Source of the DNA: Gammaproteobacteria bacterium
GTDB taxonomy: Bacteria; Pseudomonadota; Gammaproteobacteria; Steroidobacterales; Woeseiaceae
DNA length: 39,693 nucleotides
Assembly (NCBI GenBank): GCA_030425905.1
Contig: JAUHZT010000014.1
Coordinates: 1 to 39,693 of the forward strand
Direction: 5' to 3'
The position numbers were made by a program, and so were the translations under genes. The notes beneath the pieces are model-generated. The model was not told where the DNA came from and searched no databases. It saw only the letters and a list, made by a program, of their open reading frames with translations. Positions within the stretch are counted from its first letter, which is position 1, and each line of letters begins with the position of its first letter. Positions 8,223 to 16,938 of this stretch are shown here, one piece after another.

Positions 8223-9161
8223 TCACTGCCTGCGCGGCTTGCCGGGCACCCCGTAAGCACATTCGAGATCCTGGCGCGGCCACTCGCCCGCGTCAGCGGC
8301 CGCCGCATACGTTGATTGCAGGAATTCAAGCAGCGTCGCTTCAGGCTTGCTAGAGCGTCGTACGCTGTCGTAGCTCAGCACGAACTCGCCCAGTGCCGAA
8401 TTAAAACTTGCGTCCGCTGGCAGGACGCTGGCCTCGGCAAATCCCGGCGGCGCCGGATACGCGTAAGAATAAAATGAAGGTTCATCGATACCCCCGCCAC
8501 CGGGCCAGAAGCCGGCCGAACTCACTTCGTGACTGTAGGCTTCGCGGGTGACTTCGTCCGGAAGGTTCACAATGCCACCTGGGTGCGGCGGCGCTTTACG
8601 CCCGGAAAAACGCGTCACCGCCAGGTCGAAACTACCCCAGAACAGGTGCACCGGGCTCACCTTGCCGATGAAACCGGTGCGAAATTTCCTGAATACGTTA
8701 TCGATGAATACCAGGGCCCGGCTATAGCGCGTCACCGCGCTTCGGTCCCAGGGCCGCTCCTCGACATCTTCAGCAAAGGGAATGGCATCCGCGATCTCGT
8801 TCGGTCGACCGTGATAATTCGCATCCCCTCCGAGATCGCTGATCACGCGGCGAAAGCGTTCCTCGAATTCAGCAACCGAACGTTTGCGGAGTTTGAAGAC
8901 GCTCGTCTCGCCAAATGCGTTTCGGCTGATCAATCGATGGTCGACGAGATCCAGCCGAATTTCGATGCCGCCGGCATCGGGCACGACGCCGGTGCTCAGA
9001 CCGGTCGGGCTGACGTAAAGGGTTGCGTGCCAGGCGTGGTTTACCCAGGGTGTGTGGGCCAGCCGGTACTTGCCAATGATTTGGCAGTAGAGATGCAATG
9101 CCGTACAGCTATCGGACCACAAGTCGTAGGGAATCTCGGGCCAATGCTTGCTTGAAGCCAT
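8223..9161 (-). CDS. DUF5996 family protein
   Basis: KHWPEIPYDLWSDSCTALHLYCQIIGKYRLAHTPWVNHAWHATLYVSPTGLST matches the DUF5996 N-terminus as remembered; 312 aa. Confidence 0.75.
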   Translation of the reverse strand: MASSKHWPEIPYDLWSDSCTALHLYCQIIGKYRLAHTPWVNHAWHATLYVSPTGLSTGVVPDAGGIEIRLDLVDHRLISRNAFGETSVFKLRKRSVAEFEERFRRVISDLGGDANYHGRPNEIADAIPFAEDVEERPWDRSAVTRYSRALVFIDNVFRKFRTGFIGKVSPVHLFWGSFDLAVTRFSGRKAPPHPGGIVNLPDEVTREAYSHEVSSAGFWPGGGGIDEPSFYSYAYPAPPGFAEASVLPADASFNSALGEFVLSYDSVRRSSKPEATLLEFLQSTYAAAADAGEWPRQDLECAYGVPGKPRRQ

Positions 9162-9252
9162 CGAAAAGCTCCTCTAGTCCGCTTGTGCCACAGCCGACGA
9201 TCGACTCGTCGCTCAAGTTCGGTCCATCATACTGTAGCGCATTGGAAAGTTT

Positions 9253-9282
9253 TTGCACTCGATTGCGCTCGATTGCACTCGT
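9253..9282. repeat. Three tandem 10-bp repeats (TTGCRCTCGW)
   Basis: TTGCACTCGA TTGCGCTCGA TTGCACTCGT at 9253-9262, 9263-9272 and 9273-9282. Confidence 0.6.
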
Positions 9283-9300
9283 TACGCCAGGCGCAACATT

Positions 9301-9633
9301 TCACGCGTGCTCGGCCGCATTTTCGGTCGCCCATTGCTCCATCGCCTGCAGCACCGGTTGCAGGCTTCTGCCACGCGCGGTGAGCGTATAGTCAACGCGC
9401 GGTGGAATTTCACCGTAGTCGCAACGCGTCAGGAGCTTTGCGGCCTCCATCTCTTTAAGTGTTTTGGACAGCGTACGGTGGGTAATCGCGCCGAGCCGGC
9501 GCTGCAACTCGTTGAACCGCATCGGGCCTTGCAACAACCAGTAAATAATCATCGGCCGCCATTTTCCCACCAGCAGATCAAGCGTCAGTTCAGCCGGGCA
9601 GTGGCGTTCGTACTCAGGTACCTGGTCACTCAT
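9301..9633 (-). CDS. HxlR-family winged-helix transcriptional regulator
   Basis: HCPAELTLDLLVGKWRPMIIYWLLQGPMRFNELQRRLGAITHRTLSKTLKEMEAAKLL...PPRVDYTLTARG is diagnostic of HxlR, with the conserved N-terminal Cys. Confidence 0.92.
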   Translation of the reverse strand: MSDQVPEYERHCPAELTLDLLVGKWRPMIIYWLLQGPMRFNELQRRLGAITHRTLSKTLKEMEAAKLLTRCDYGEIPPRVDYTLTARGRSLQPVLQAMEQWATENAAEHA

Positions 9634-9640
9634 TTACAGT

Positions 9641-9677
9641 ATCCTTTAGGATCGTACTTGCAGAATTCTCGTACGAG
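9641..9677. promoter_or_regulatory. Candidate HxlR operator in the divergent hxlR/pirin intergenic region
   Basis: ATCCTTTAGGAT (9641-9652, 5-bp arms) and the perfect palindrome CTCGTACGAG (9668-9677) between divergent genes. Confidence 0.4.
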
Positions 9678-9740
9678 CATATATTCAGCGGCATCGCAAA
9701 ACAACACCCTCGACGCGACCTGTCGGGGCGAGGAGATGAC

Positions 9741-10616
9741 ATGAAAAAATTCGTCGGCATTATCGAGAACCAGCAACGTCACTGGGTAGGCGACGGTTTT
9801 CCTGTCCGATCACTGTTCAGCTACCACGGCGATACAGAGGCGATCAGTCCGTTCCTGCTGTTCGACTACGCTGGCCCCTGGAATTTCGACCCCAAGCAAG
9901 GACAACCACGCGGCGTCGGCCAGCACCCGCATCGCGGCTTCGAAACCGTCACCATCGTTTATGACGGTGAGGTCAGCCATCGCGACTCGACGGGAAGCGG
10001 CGGCACGATTGGTGCGGGCGACGTGCAGTGGATGACCGCCGGCAGCGGCATCCTGCACGAGGAATATCACTCACCAGGCTATTCGAAAACGGGTGGACCA
10101 TTCCGCATGGTGCAGCTATGGGTCAACCTGCCTGCGAAAGACAAAGGCACACCGCCCGCTTACCAGGCGCTCACCGCGGCAATGATTCCGACCGTCACAT
10201 TCGACGGTGGCAAGGCGCGGATTATCGCCGGCACGTTTGCAGACACGCGCGGCCCGGCACGGACGTTCACACCGGTTAACCTGTGGGACGTACGCCTCAA
10301 CGCCGAGGCCGACACCGTGTTGCCATTGCCGGCAGGCCACACCAGCCTGATTGCGGTCCTGTCCGGGCATGTCACAATCGGTCCGCGTGCAGCCGGTGAA
10401 GGCGTTGGCGAGGGCGAGATTGCGCGGCTCTCTACAAACGGAGAGGGTGTACATATCCGTGCTAACGGCGATGCTATGTTACTCGTACTGACAGGCGAGC
10501 CGATTGACGAGCCTGTGGTCGGCCACGGGCCGTTCGTCATGAACACTGAAGCGGAAATTCATGAGGCAATCCTGGATTTCAATGCGGGTCGCTTTGGCCA
10601 GATGGCGCCAGCCTGA
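9741..10616 (+). CDS. Pirin family protein (copy 1)
   Basis: GVGQHPHRGFETVTIVYDGEVSHRDSTG...GDVQWMTAGSGILHEEYHSP; cupin metal ligands HxH...HxE retained; GAGGAG Shine-Dalgarno. Confidence 0.93.
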   Translation: MKKFVGIIENQQRHWVGDGFPVRSLFSYHGDTEAISPFLLFDYAGPWNFDPKQGQPRGVGQHPHRGFETVTIVYDGEVSHRDSTGSGGTIGAGDVQWMTAGSGILHEEYHSPGYSKTGGPFRMVQLWVNLPAKDKGTPPAYQALTAAMIPTVTFDGGKARIIAGTFADTRGPARTFTPVNLWDVRLNAEADTVLPLPAGHTSLIAVLSGHVTIGPRAAGEGVGEGEIARLSTNGEGVHIRANGDAMLLVLTGEPIDEPVVGHGPFVMNTEAEIHEAILDFNAGRFGQMAPA

Positions 10617-10622
10617 ACAGCC

Positions 10623-10660
10623 GTCGCCGCGGCGCGAGCAAGCGCTGCGGCGACTCTTTA
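10623..10660 (+). terminator. Strong hairpin terminator between the two pirin genes
   Basis: 13-bp stem GTCGCCGCGGCGC (10623-10635) / GCGCTGCGGCGAC (10642-10654), one G-T pair, loop GAGCAA, then TCTTTA. Confidence 0.65.
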
Positions 10661-10736
10661 TCCGTTACGTGCAAACGACAGCATGCAAGCGCCCGGCCTT
10701 GTCAGCCACACAGTTCAACAACGAGGAGCTCGGCAC

Positions 10737-11618
10737 ATGATTGAAAGAATTATTGATAAGCAGACGCATGATCTGGGTGGCGGCTTTGAAGTTGGGCGCG
10801 TCCTGCCTTTCGCCGCACGCAAGATGGTCGGTCCGTTCATCTTTTTCGATCACATGGGGCCCAAGTCGCTCGCCGCCGGCATACCGAAGGAACTGGATGT
10901 ACGCCCGCACCCGCATATCGGAATTTCAACCGTTACCTATCTTTACGACGGCGCGCTAACGCACCGTGACAGCCTTGGTTTTCACCAGGAAATCCGGCCC
11001 CAGGAAGTCAACTGGATGGTCACGGGCAGCGGCATTACGCATTCCGAGCGTTTCGACTATGCACGCGAACACGGCGCGCACATGCACGGCATCCAGGCCT
11101 GGGTGGCCCTGCCCGATGGCGAGGAAGACGTTGCTCCGGCTTTTTACCATCACGAAGGTGCTGACCTGCCCGAGTGGGAAGAAGCCGGCTTGCGCGGACG
11201 TCTGATCGCCGGCACTGCAGAAGGCATGAAAGCGGCCGTTAAAACGCATTCGCCGATGTTCTACATGCACTGGAACATGGACAAGGCCGCCGCACGCACT
11301 CTGCCGGCCGAGTATGAAGAGCGCGCCATCTACGTCGCGACCGGCGCCGTCGAGATTAACGGCCAGACTATCAGCGCGGGACAGATGGCCGTGCTGGATT
11401 CCGGCAAGGAAGTGCGTATTACAGCGCTCGCCGATGCCATTGTGATGGCTCTCGGCGGCGCCCCGATCGGGGAGCGCTACCTGCTCTGGAATTTTGTCTC
11501 GTCGTCGAAAGACAAACTGCGTGCCGCAAAAGAGGACTGGGTTCAGGGCCGCATGAAACTGCCGGACGAGGACAATCTCGAATTCATACCGTTCCCCGAG
11601 AAGCGGACCATCAAGTGA
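10737..11618 (+). CDS. Pirin family protein (copy 2)
   Basis: DVRPHPHIGISTVTYLYDGALTHRDSLG...EVNWMVTGSGITHSERFD; metal ligands retained; ATG at 10737 with good RBS. Confidence 0.93.
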   Translation: MIERIIDKQTHDLGGGFEVGRVLPFAARKMVGPFIFFDHMGPKSLAAGIPKELDVRPHPHIGISTVTYLYDGALTHRDSLGFHQEIRPQEVNWMVTGSGITHSERFDYAREHGAHMHGIQAWVALPDGEEDVAPAFYHHEGADLPEWEEAGLRGRLIAGTAEGMKAAVKTHSPMFYMHWNMDKAAARTLPAEYEERAIYVATGAVEINGQTISAGQMAVLDSGKEVRITALADAIVMALGGAPIGERYLLWNFVSSSKDKLRAAKEDWVQGRMKLPDEDNLEFIPFPEKRTIK

Positions 11619-11625
11619 TGGTGGC

Positions 11626-13119
11626 TCAGGTTAATCCACGCAGGTTCAGCGCTTCGCCAACATGCCCGGGCGAGATGGATTCCTGCGCTGCAAGATCTGC
11701 GATGGTTCGTGCAACGCGCAGCACTCGCTGATAGCCGCGCACCGAGAGTGCGAATTTATCGGCGGCCTCTTCAAGAAGCTGCCAGCCCTGCTTGGTCAAT
11801 TCGCAACTCGACTTCAGCATGTCGCCTTGCAATCGCGCGTTACAGATCGCTGCGCGTTTGAGTTGCCGCTTGCGCGCCGCAATGACGCGCTGCTGCACAT
11901 CGGCACTGGACTCACCTGGCTCACCACCCCTGCGCAACAACTCCCTGGGCGGCCGCCCGACTTCGACATGCAAGTCGATCCGGTCCAGCAACGGTCCTGA
12001 AATCTTGCTTCTGTAAGCCGCGACTTTTTCACTGCTGCAGCCACAGTTGCCCATGACATCGCCCAGGTAACCGCAAGGGCAGGGGTTCATGGCGGCGACG
12101 AGCTGAAACGCTGCCGGAAAGTCATCCTGTCGCCGTGCGCGCGAGATAGTAATGCGCCCTGCCTCGATCGGTTCGCGCAGCACCTCAAGCACGTTGCGAT
12201 TAAACTCCGGCAGTTCATCAAGAAACAGCACGCCGTTGTGTGCCCGCGACACTTCGCCGGGGCGCGGTTCCGCACCACCGCCAACCAGTGCCGGCGCAGA
12301 AGCCGTATGATGCGGTGCGCGAAACGGGCGCGCGCACCAGCGTTCGAGGTCCACCGGCACGCCGAGCACCGAGTCAATCGCCGCCGTTTCGATGGCCTCA
12401 GCCTGGGTCATCGGCGGCAAAATGCCGGGCAGACGCGCCGCCAGCATGCTTTTGCCGGTGCCCGGCGGACCCACCATCAGCAGGTTGTGACCGCCAGCGG
12501 CGGCTACTTCGAGTGCACGCTTGGCATGCGACTGGCCGCGAACATCAGCGAGGTCCGGGCGCGTTGCATCGGCGGGCACGGGTGCAGTGCGCGGTAACGA
12601 TTCGAGTACGAAAGCCGCCCGCAAAAAACCACTGACATCATTAAGCGTGTCTGCAACGAAAACACGATCACTCACCAATGCCGCTTCGCGCCCGTTCTCG
12701 CGCGGCACGAGTACTTTTCGGCCAGCGGCCTCGGCCTTGAGTGCGGCGGGAAGAATGCCGGGTACGCGTCGCAGGTCACCATTGAGTGCGAGTTCGCCGT
12801 AGAACTCGAAGTCATCAAGCACCTTGCCGGGCAATTGTTTGCTCGCCGCCAGAATGCCGAGCGCGATAGCGAGATCGAAGCGGCCGCCGGTCTTGCGCAT
12901 ATCGGCCGGACCGAGACTCACGATGATGCGCTCGAGTGGAAACTTGAAACCCGAACTTAAGATCGCCCCGCGCACCCTGTCCTTGCTTTCGCGGACCGCG
13001 GTTTCCGGCATGCCAACCACGGAAAAACCCGGCAGGCCGCCCGAGAGAAACACCTCGATGGTAACGGGTGGCGCATCCGTGCCGAGCTGGGCACGGCTGC
13101 GCAAGATCGCAATGCTCAT
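11626..13119 (-). CDS. comM: YifB/ComM-family Mg-chelatase-like AAA ATPase
   Basis: MSIAILRSRAQLGTDAPPVTIEVFLSGGLPGFSVVGMPETAVRESKDRVR; GPPGTGKSMLAARLPGILPP; RPFRAPHHTASAPALVGGG; AMNPCPCGYLGD. Confidence 0.96.
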   Translation of the reverse strand: MSIAILRSRAQLGTDAPPVTIEVFLSGGLPGFSVVGMPETAVRESKDRVRGAILSSGFKFPLERIIVSLGPADMRKTGGRFDLAIALGILAASKQLPGKVLDDFEFYGELALNGDLRRVPGILPAALKAEAAGRKVLVPRENGREAALVSDRVFVADTLNDVSGFLRAAFVLESLPRTAPVPADATRPDLADVRGQSHAKRALEVAAAGGHNLLMVGPPGTGKSMLAARLPGILPPMTQAEAIETAAIDSVLGVPVDLERWCARPFRAPHHTASAPALVGGGAEPRPGEVSRAHNGVLFLDELPEFNRNVLEVLREPIEAGRITISRARRQDDFPAAFQLVAAMNPCPCGYLGDVMGNCGCSSEKVAAYRSKISGPLLDRIDLHVEVGRPPRELLRRGGEPGESSADVQQRVIAARKRQLKRAAICNARLQGDMLKSSCELTKQGWQLLEEAADKFALSVRGYQRVLRVARTIADLAAQESISPGHVGEALNLRGLT

Positions 13120-13172
13120 TACTGCCCTCCCTGGCCGAATGAGACGCTATGGCGGTTGCGTGTCAGACCATC

Positions 13173-13439
13173 CTAGGACTTCGCTTCCTCAAACTCCCTG
13201 ACGCGTTGCTCCAGCGCTTCAAGTTTCTCGCGTGTGCGTAACAACACGGCCTCCTGCACTTCGAACTCCTCGCGCGTCACGAGATTCATTTTGGCCAGGC
13301 CTGAGCGCAGCACCGAACGAAAATTATCTTCCAGCTCGCCGCGCATCGACTTGATACCCGATGGCACCGCGTCCGCCAGCCGGGCTGCCAGTTGCTCCAG
13401 TTCTTCCTTGCTCATTCCAGCCATCCTCAATCGCTCCAA
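13173..13439 (-). CDS. ubiK: UbiK (YqiC/BMFP) ubiquinone biosynthesis accessory factor
   Basis: Short coiled-coil protein with ELEDNFRSVLRSGLAKMNLVTREEFEVQEAVLLRTREKLEALEQRV; adjacent to comM. True start may be 13421 or 13415. Confidence 0.88.
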   Translation of the reverse strand: MERLRMAGMSKEELEQLAARLADAVPSGIKSMRGELEDNFRSVLRSGLAKMNLVTREEFEVQEAVLLRTREKLEALEQRVREFEEAKS

Positions 13440-13537
13440 TTGGCCTGCACCATAAATAAGCGCCCGGCGACCTACAAGCCAGCCACGTTTATTCGCAACA
13501 CCGGCAGTTTCTTCGGTAACTCATCGAAACAGAGCAT

Positions 13538-13567
13538 GCACCGCCTCAGTGCGCACCCCTATGGTGC
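13538..13567 (+). promoter_or_regulatory. Two adjacent NtrC-like binding sites
   Basis: GCACC-GCCTC-AGTGC (13538-13552) and the perfect dyad GCACC-CCTAT-GGTGC (13553-13567), resembling NtrC sites GCACC-N5-GGTGC. Confidence 0.65.
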
Positions 13568-13621
13568 AGCCACAGCGGGCAAAAATCTCTAACACCTTGT
13601 TATTTAAACACTAAATGAAGT

Positions 13622-13637
13622 TGGCATGAATGCTGCT
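13622..13637 (+). promoter_or_regulatory. Sigma-54 (RpoN) promoter upstream of torF-glnK-amt
   Basis: TGGCATGAATGCTGCT versus consensus TGGCACG-N4-TTGCW; invariant GG and GC separated by the required 10 nt. Confidence 0.75.
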
Positions 13638-13693
13638 CTATACAGGTCACACCGGCCAGCCGGGCCATCATTCAAAAAGGGAGCATTTCGACA

Positions 13694-14326
13694 ATGAAAG
13701 CAGCAAACATCACATCTCCGGTCAAATTTGGGCTTATTGCCAGCCTGTTGCTTGCCAGCGGTTTCGCGCAAGCCGACTGGTCCGCCAATCTTGGCTACGC
13801 CAGCGAGTATCACTACCGCGGCATCTTCCAGAAAAATTCGTCAGCCAGCGGCGGTGTGGATTATGAATCCGGCGGCTTCTCGGCGGGTACCTGGGCTGCC
13901 GATGTAGGCGATGGTCTCGAAGTTGACGGCTACTTCGGTTACGGCGCGGATGTCGGTGATGTGTCACTGAGCATTGGCTACACGGGCTACTTCTATACAG
14001 GCGACTTCGATGACACCTACCAGGAGATCAACCTGGGTGCCGGATTCGGGTTGCTGTCGCTCGACGTGGCGATCGGTGAGTACGAAAACTTCAGCGGACC
14101 GACGCAGGACTACACCTACTATTCGCTGACCCTCGAGAAAGATGGCTTCTACGGCAAGTATGCCGGCTTCTCACAGGACTTCGAAGGCAGCTACCTCGAA
14201 CTCGGCTACGGCACCACCGTGTCGGATATCGACCTTGGCATCGTCCTGCTGTTCTCGGACTCGGACCTTGTTGGCGACAGCGACGAAAACATCATCTTCA
14301 CGATCGGCAAATCCTTCGATCTGTAA
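13694..14326 (+). CDS. TorF family putative porin (TIGR02001-like outer-membrane protein)
   Basis: Signal peptide ...LLLASGFAQA; DWSANLGYASEYHYRGIFQ; beta-rich; GCYG-type motifs GYTGYFYTGDFDDTYQEINLG; adjacent to glnK-amt. Confidence 0.85.
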   Translation: MKAANITSPVKFGLIASLLLASGFAQADWSANLGYASEYHYRGIFQKNSSASGGVDYESGGFSAGTWAADVGDGLEVDGYFGYGADVGDVSLSIGYTGYFYTGDFDDTYQEINLGAGFGLLSLDVAIGEYENFSGPTQDYTYYSLTLEKDGFYGKYAGFSQDFEGSYLELGYGTTVSDIDLGIVLLFSDSDLVGDSDENIIFTIGKSFDL

Positions 14327-14740
<414 letters not shown>

Positions 14741-14764
14741 ACGTATTCCATAGGGAGTAATAAA

Positions 14765-16051
14765 ATGGAAGACCAAATTACACAGGTTTCGGCGCAGGTC
14801 ACTGAGTTGGCTTACGCGCTCGATACTTTCTACTTTCTCGTCATGGGCGCACTGGTCATGTGGATGGCCGCCGGGTTCACGATGCTCGAAGCCGGCCTCG
14901 TACGCGCCAAGAACACGGCCGAAATTCTTACCAAGAATGTCGGTCTCTATTCGATCGCCTGCTTGATGTACATGCTCTGCGGTTACTCGATCATGTACCC
15001 GGGAGCCTACGAAGGTGGCGTCTTTGGCAGCCTTGCGACGCTGGGCTCCGGCTTGCTGACATCCGCCGACAACTCGGCCGCTGATGTCATCGCAAGTGGC
15101 GGCGACACCTACTACTCGAATCTGTCCGACTTCTTCTTCCAGGTTGTGTTCGTTGCAACGGCGATGTCGATTGTCTCGGGCGCTGTCGCCGAGCGCATGA
15201 AGCTCTGGTCGTTTTTCCTGTTTGCAGCCATCCTGACAGGCTTCATTTACCCCGTGCAGGGTTTCTGGAAATGGGGCGGCGGCTTCCTCGATGCAGCCGG
15301 CTTCCTCGACTTCGCAGGCTCAGGTGTTGTGCACATGACTGGCGCGGCAGCCGCGCTGGCGGGTGTCCTGTTGCTTGGAGCTCGCAAGGGCAAGTACGGC
15401 CCGAACGGACAGGTGAACGCGATACCGGGCTGCAACTTGCCGCTCGCAACGCTGGGCACCCTGATTCTGTGGCTTGGCTGGTTTGGCTTTAACGGCGGTT
15501 CGGAACTGGTGGTTTCGAACGTCGGCGAAGCAAACGCCGTTGCGCTCATCTTCGTAAACACCAACATGGCAGCCGCTGGCGGCCTGGTTGCAGCGCTCCT
15601 GCTGTCGCGTGTCTGGTTCGGCAAAGCTGACCTCACGATGGCCCTGAACGGTGCGCTCGCCGGCCTGGTTGCCATCACAGCAGAACCGCTGACACCCGAA
15701 CCTATCGCCGCAACGCTAATCGGCGCCGTGGGTGGCCTGCTCGTGGTTGGCTCGATTGTGACGCTCGACAAGCTCAAGATAGATGACCCCGTCGGTGCCA
15801 TCTCGGTGCATGGCGTGGTGGGCATCTGGGGCCTGCTGGCTGTCTGCTTCACGAATCCCGATGCATCCCTGCTGGCACAGCTCATGGGCATCGGCTCGAT
15901 ATTCGTCTGGGTCTTCGGTGCCAGCCTGCTGGTCTGGTTCCTGATCAAACTGGCGATCGGTATCCGGGTATCCGAGGAAGAGGAATACGAAGGCGTCGAT
16001 TTATCCGAATGTGGCCTGGAGGCCTATCCGGAATTTTCATCGGCGGACTGA
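14765..16051 (+). CDS. amtB: Ammonium transporter
   Basis: ALVMWMAAGFTMLEAGLVRAKN; LGWFGFNGGSEL; PVGAISVHGVVGIWGLLAV. Confidence 0.97.
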   Translation: MEDQITQVSAQVTELAYALDTFYFLVMGALVMWMAAGFTMLEAGLVRAKNTAEILTKNVGLYSIACLMYMLCGYSIMYPGAYEGGVFGSLATLGSGLLTSADNSAADVIASGGDTYYSNLSDFFFQVVFVATAMSIVSGAVAERMKLWSFFLFAAILTGFIYPVQGFWKWGGGFLDAAGFLDFAGSGVVHMTGAAAALAGVLLLGARKGKYGPNGQVNAIPGCNLPLATLGTLILWLGWFGFNGGSELVVSNVGEANAVALIFVNTNMAAAGGLVAALLLSRVWFGKADLTMALNGALAGLVAITAEPLTPEPIAATLIGAVGGLLVVGSIVTLDKLKIDDPVGAISVHGVVGIWGLLAVCFTNPDASLLAQLMGIGSIFVWVFGASLLVWFLIKLAIGIRVSEEEEYEGVDLSECGLEAYPEFSSAD

Positions 16052-16154
16052 CCCCCCCGCCGGGTGGCTGTTCGTCATTTGCCATAAGGGCAAGGCGAGC
16101 AGTCCCCCGGTTTTTCTAGAAACTTGCTTTTTCCCCCGGAAAAGCAGTCACTTA

Positions 16155-16189
16155 GCGGGTACTGACGAGAGTCGGCACCCGCTTTTTTT
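16155..16189 (+). terminator. Rho-independent terminator after amtB
   Basis: GCGGGT-A-CTGAC-GAGA-GTCGG-C-ACCCGC (16155-16182), GNRA tetraloop, followed by TTTTTTT. Confidence 0.9.
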
Positions 16190-16225
16190 GTGCCGGCTGG
16201 CAAGCGTCAAATTCGCATTTTTCGC

Positions 16226-16241
16226 TGTGATCGGTATCACA
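16226..16241. promoter_or_regulatory. CRP/Vfr-type binding site
   Basis: TGTGATCGGTATCACA: exact TGTGA-N6-TCACA core, extended to TGTGAT-N4-ATCACA. Confidence 0.65.
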
Positions 16242-16323
16242 CCAAGTGCGCGCCTCACGTGATCTAATAGGCATATTCCCCCCCGACCTCATTCCGGGGC
16301 CCCGTTCAACGACAGGAAGTCCG

Positions 16324-16806
16324 ATGCAGCGCACCAGAAAACAGATCATATTCACGATCGCCGCGACGCTGATGGCAAGTGCCGGCGTTAATACCGCTAA
16401 GGCCAGTGAGATATATCGCTATGTCGATGCTGAAGGCGAAGTCCACTACGTTGACCGGCCGACGGGCGCACCCAGCGAAGAACGTCTGTCGATTGCCTCA
16501 AAGCCGACAAGTTCTTCCCAGGTACAGGCGCGTGTAAATCAGCGCCAGCCTGCCAACACGACATCGGCCGACCAGGCCACGCAGGAAGAAGAGAAAGCGG
16601 CCGAGCTGACCCGCGCACAGAAAAGAGCGCAGGCAAAGATTCAGGAACAAAAATGCCAGAAGTACCGCGACCAGCTTGAGACCTACGTAACGTCTCGACG
16701 CTTGTATCGCGAAGATGATCAGGGCGAGCGTGTCTATCTCGACGAAAACGAGGTGCAGGAAGCGCGCAGCAAGATGGAAGAAATGATCGTCAAGGATTGC
16801 AGCTAA
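16324..16806 (+). CDS. DUF4124 domain-containing secreted protein
   Basis: Signal-like N-terminus, then IYRYVDAEGEVHYVDRPTG (DUF4124 signature); coiled-coil C-terminus. ATG at 16324 preferred over 16246. Confidence 0.82.
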   Translation: MQRTRKQIIFTIAATLMASAGVNTAKASEIYRYVDAEGEVHYVDRPTGAPSEERLSIASKPTSSSQVQARVNQRQPANTTSADQATQEEEKAAELTRAQKRAQAKIQEQKCQKYRDQLETYVTSRRLYREDDQGERVYLDENEVQEARSKMEEMIVKDCS

Positions 16807-16938
16807 GCCGTCGGCGCTGCCTGCCCGCCAAGACCTGAGCTGGTTGCTGCCACCAGCGCCCCGAGTGTGACCCCGAATACAGTTTGCTGTGGCCTTGTCA
16901 CGTTACAATGCGCATCCTGACCAATCGGAGCACCCGGC

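Noticed and set aside
15247-15948. 233-aa minus-strand ORF opposite amtB
   Set aside because: Pro/Ser/Thr-rich antisense translation of a transmembrane gene; no family signature.
16101-16150. Possible second terminator (GCTTTT...AAAAGC) before the main amtB terminator
   Set aside because: Short A/T stem without a T-tract; far weaker than the hairpin at 16155-16189.
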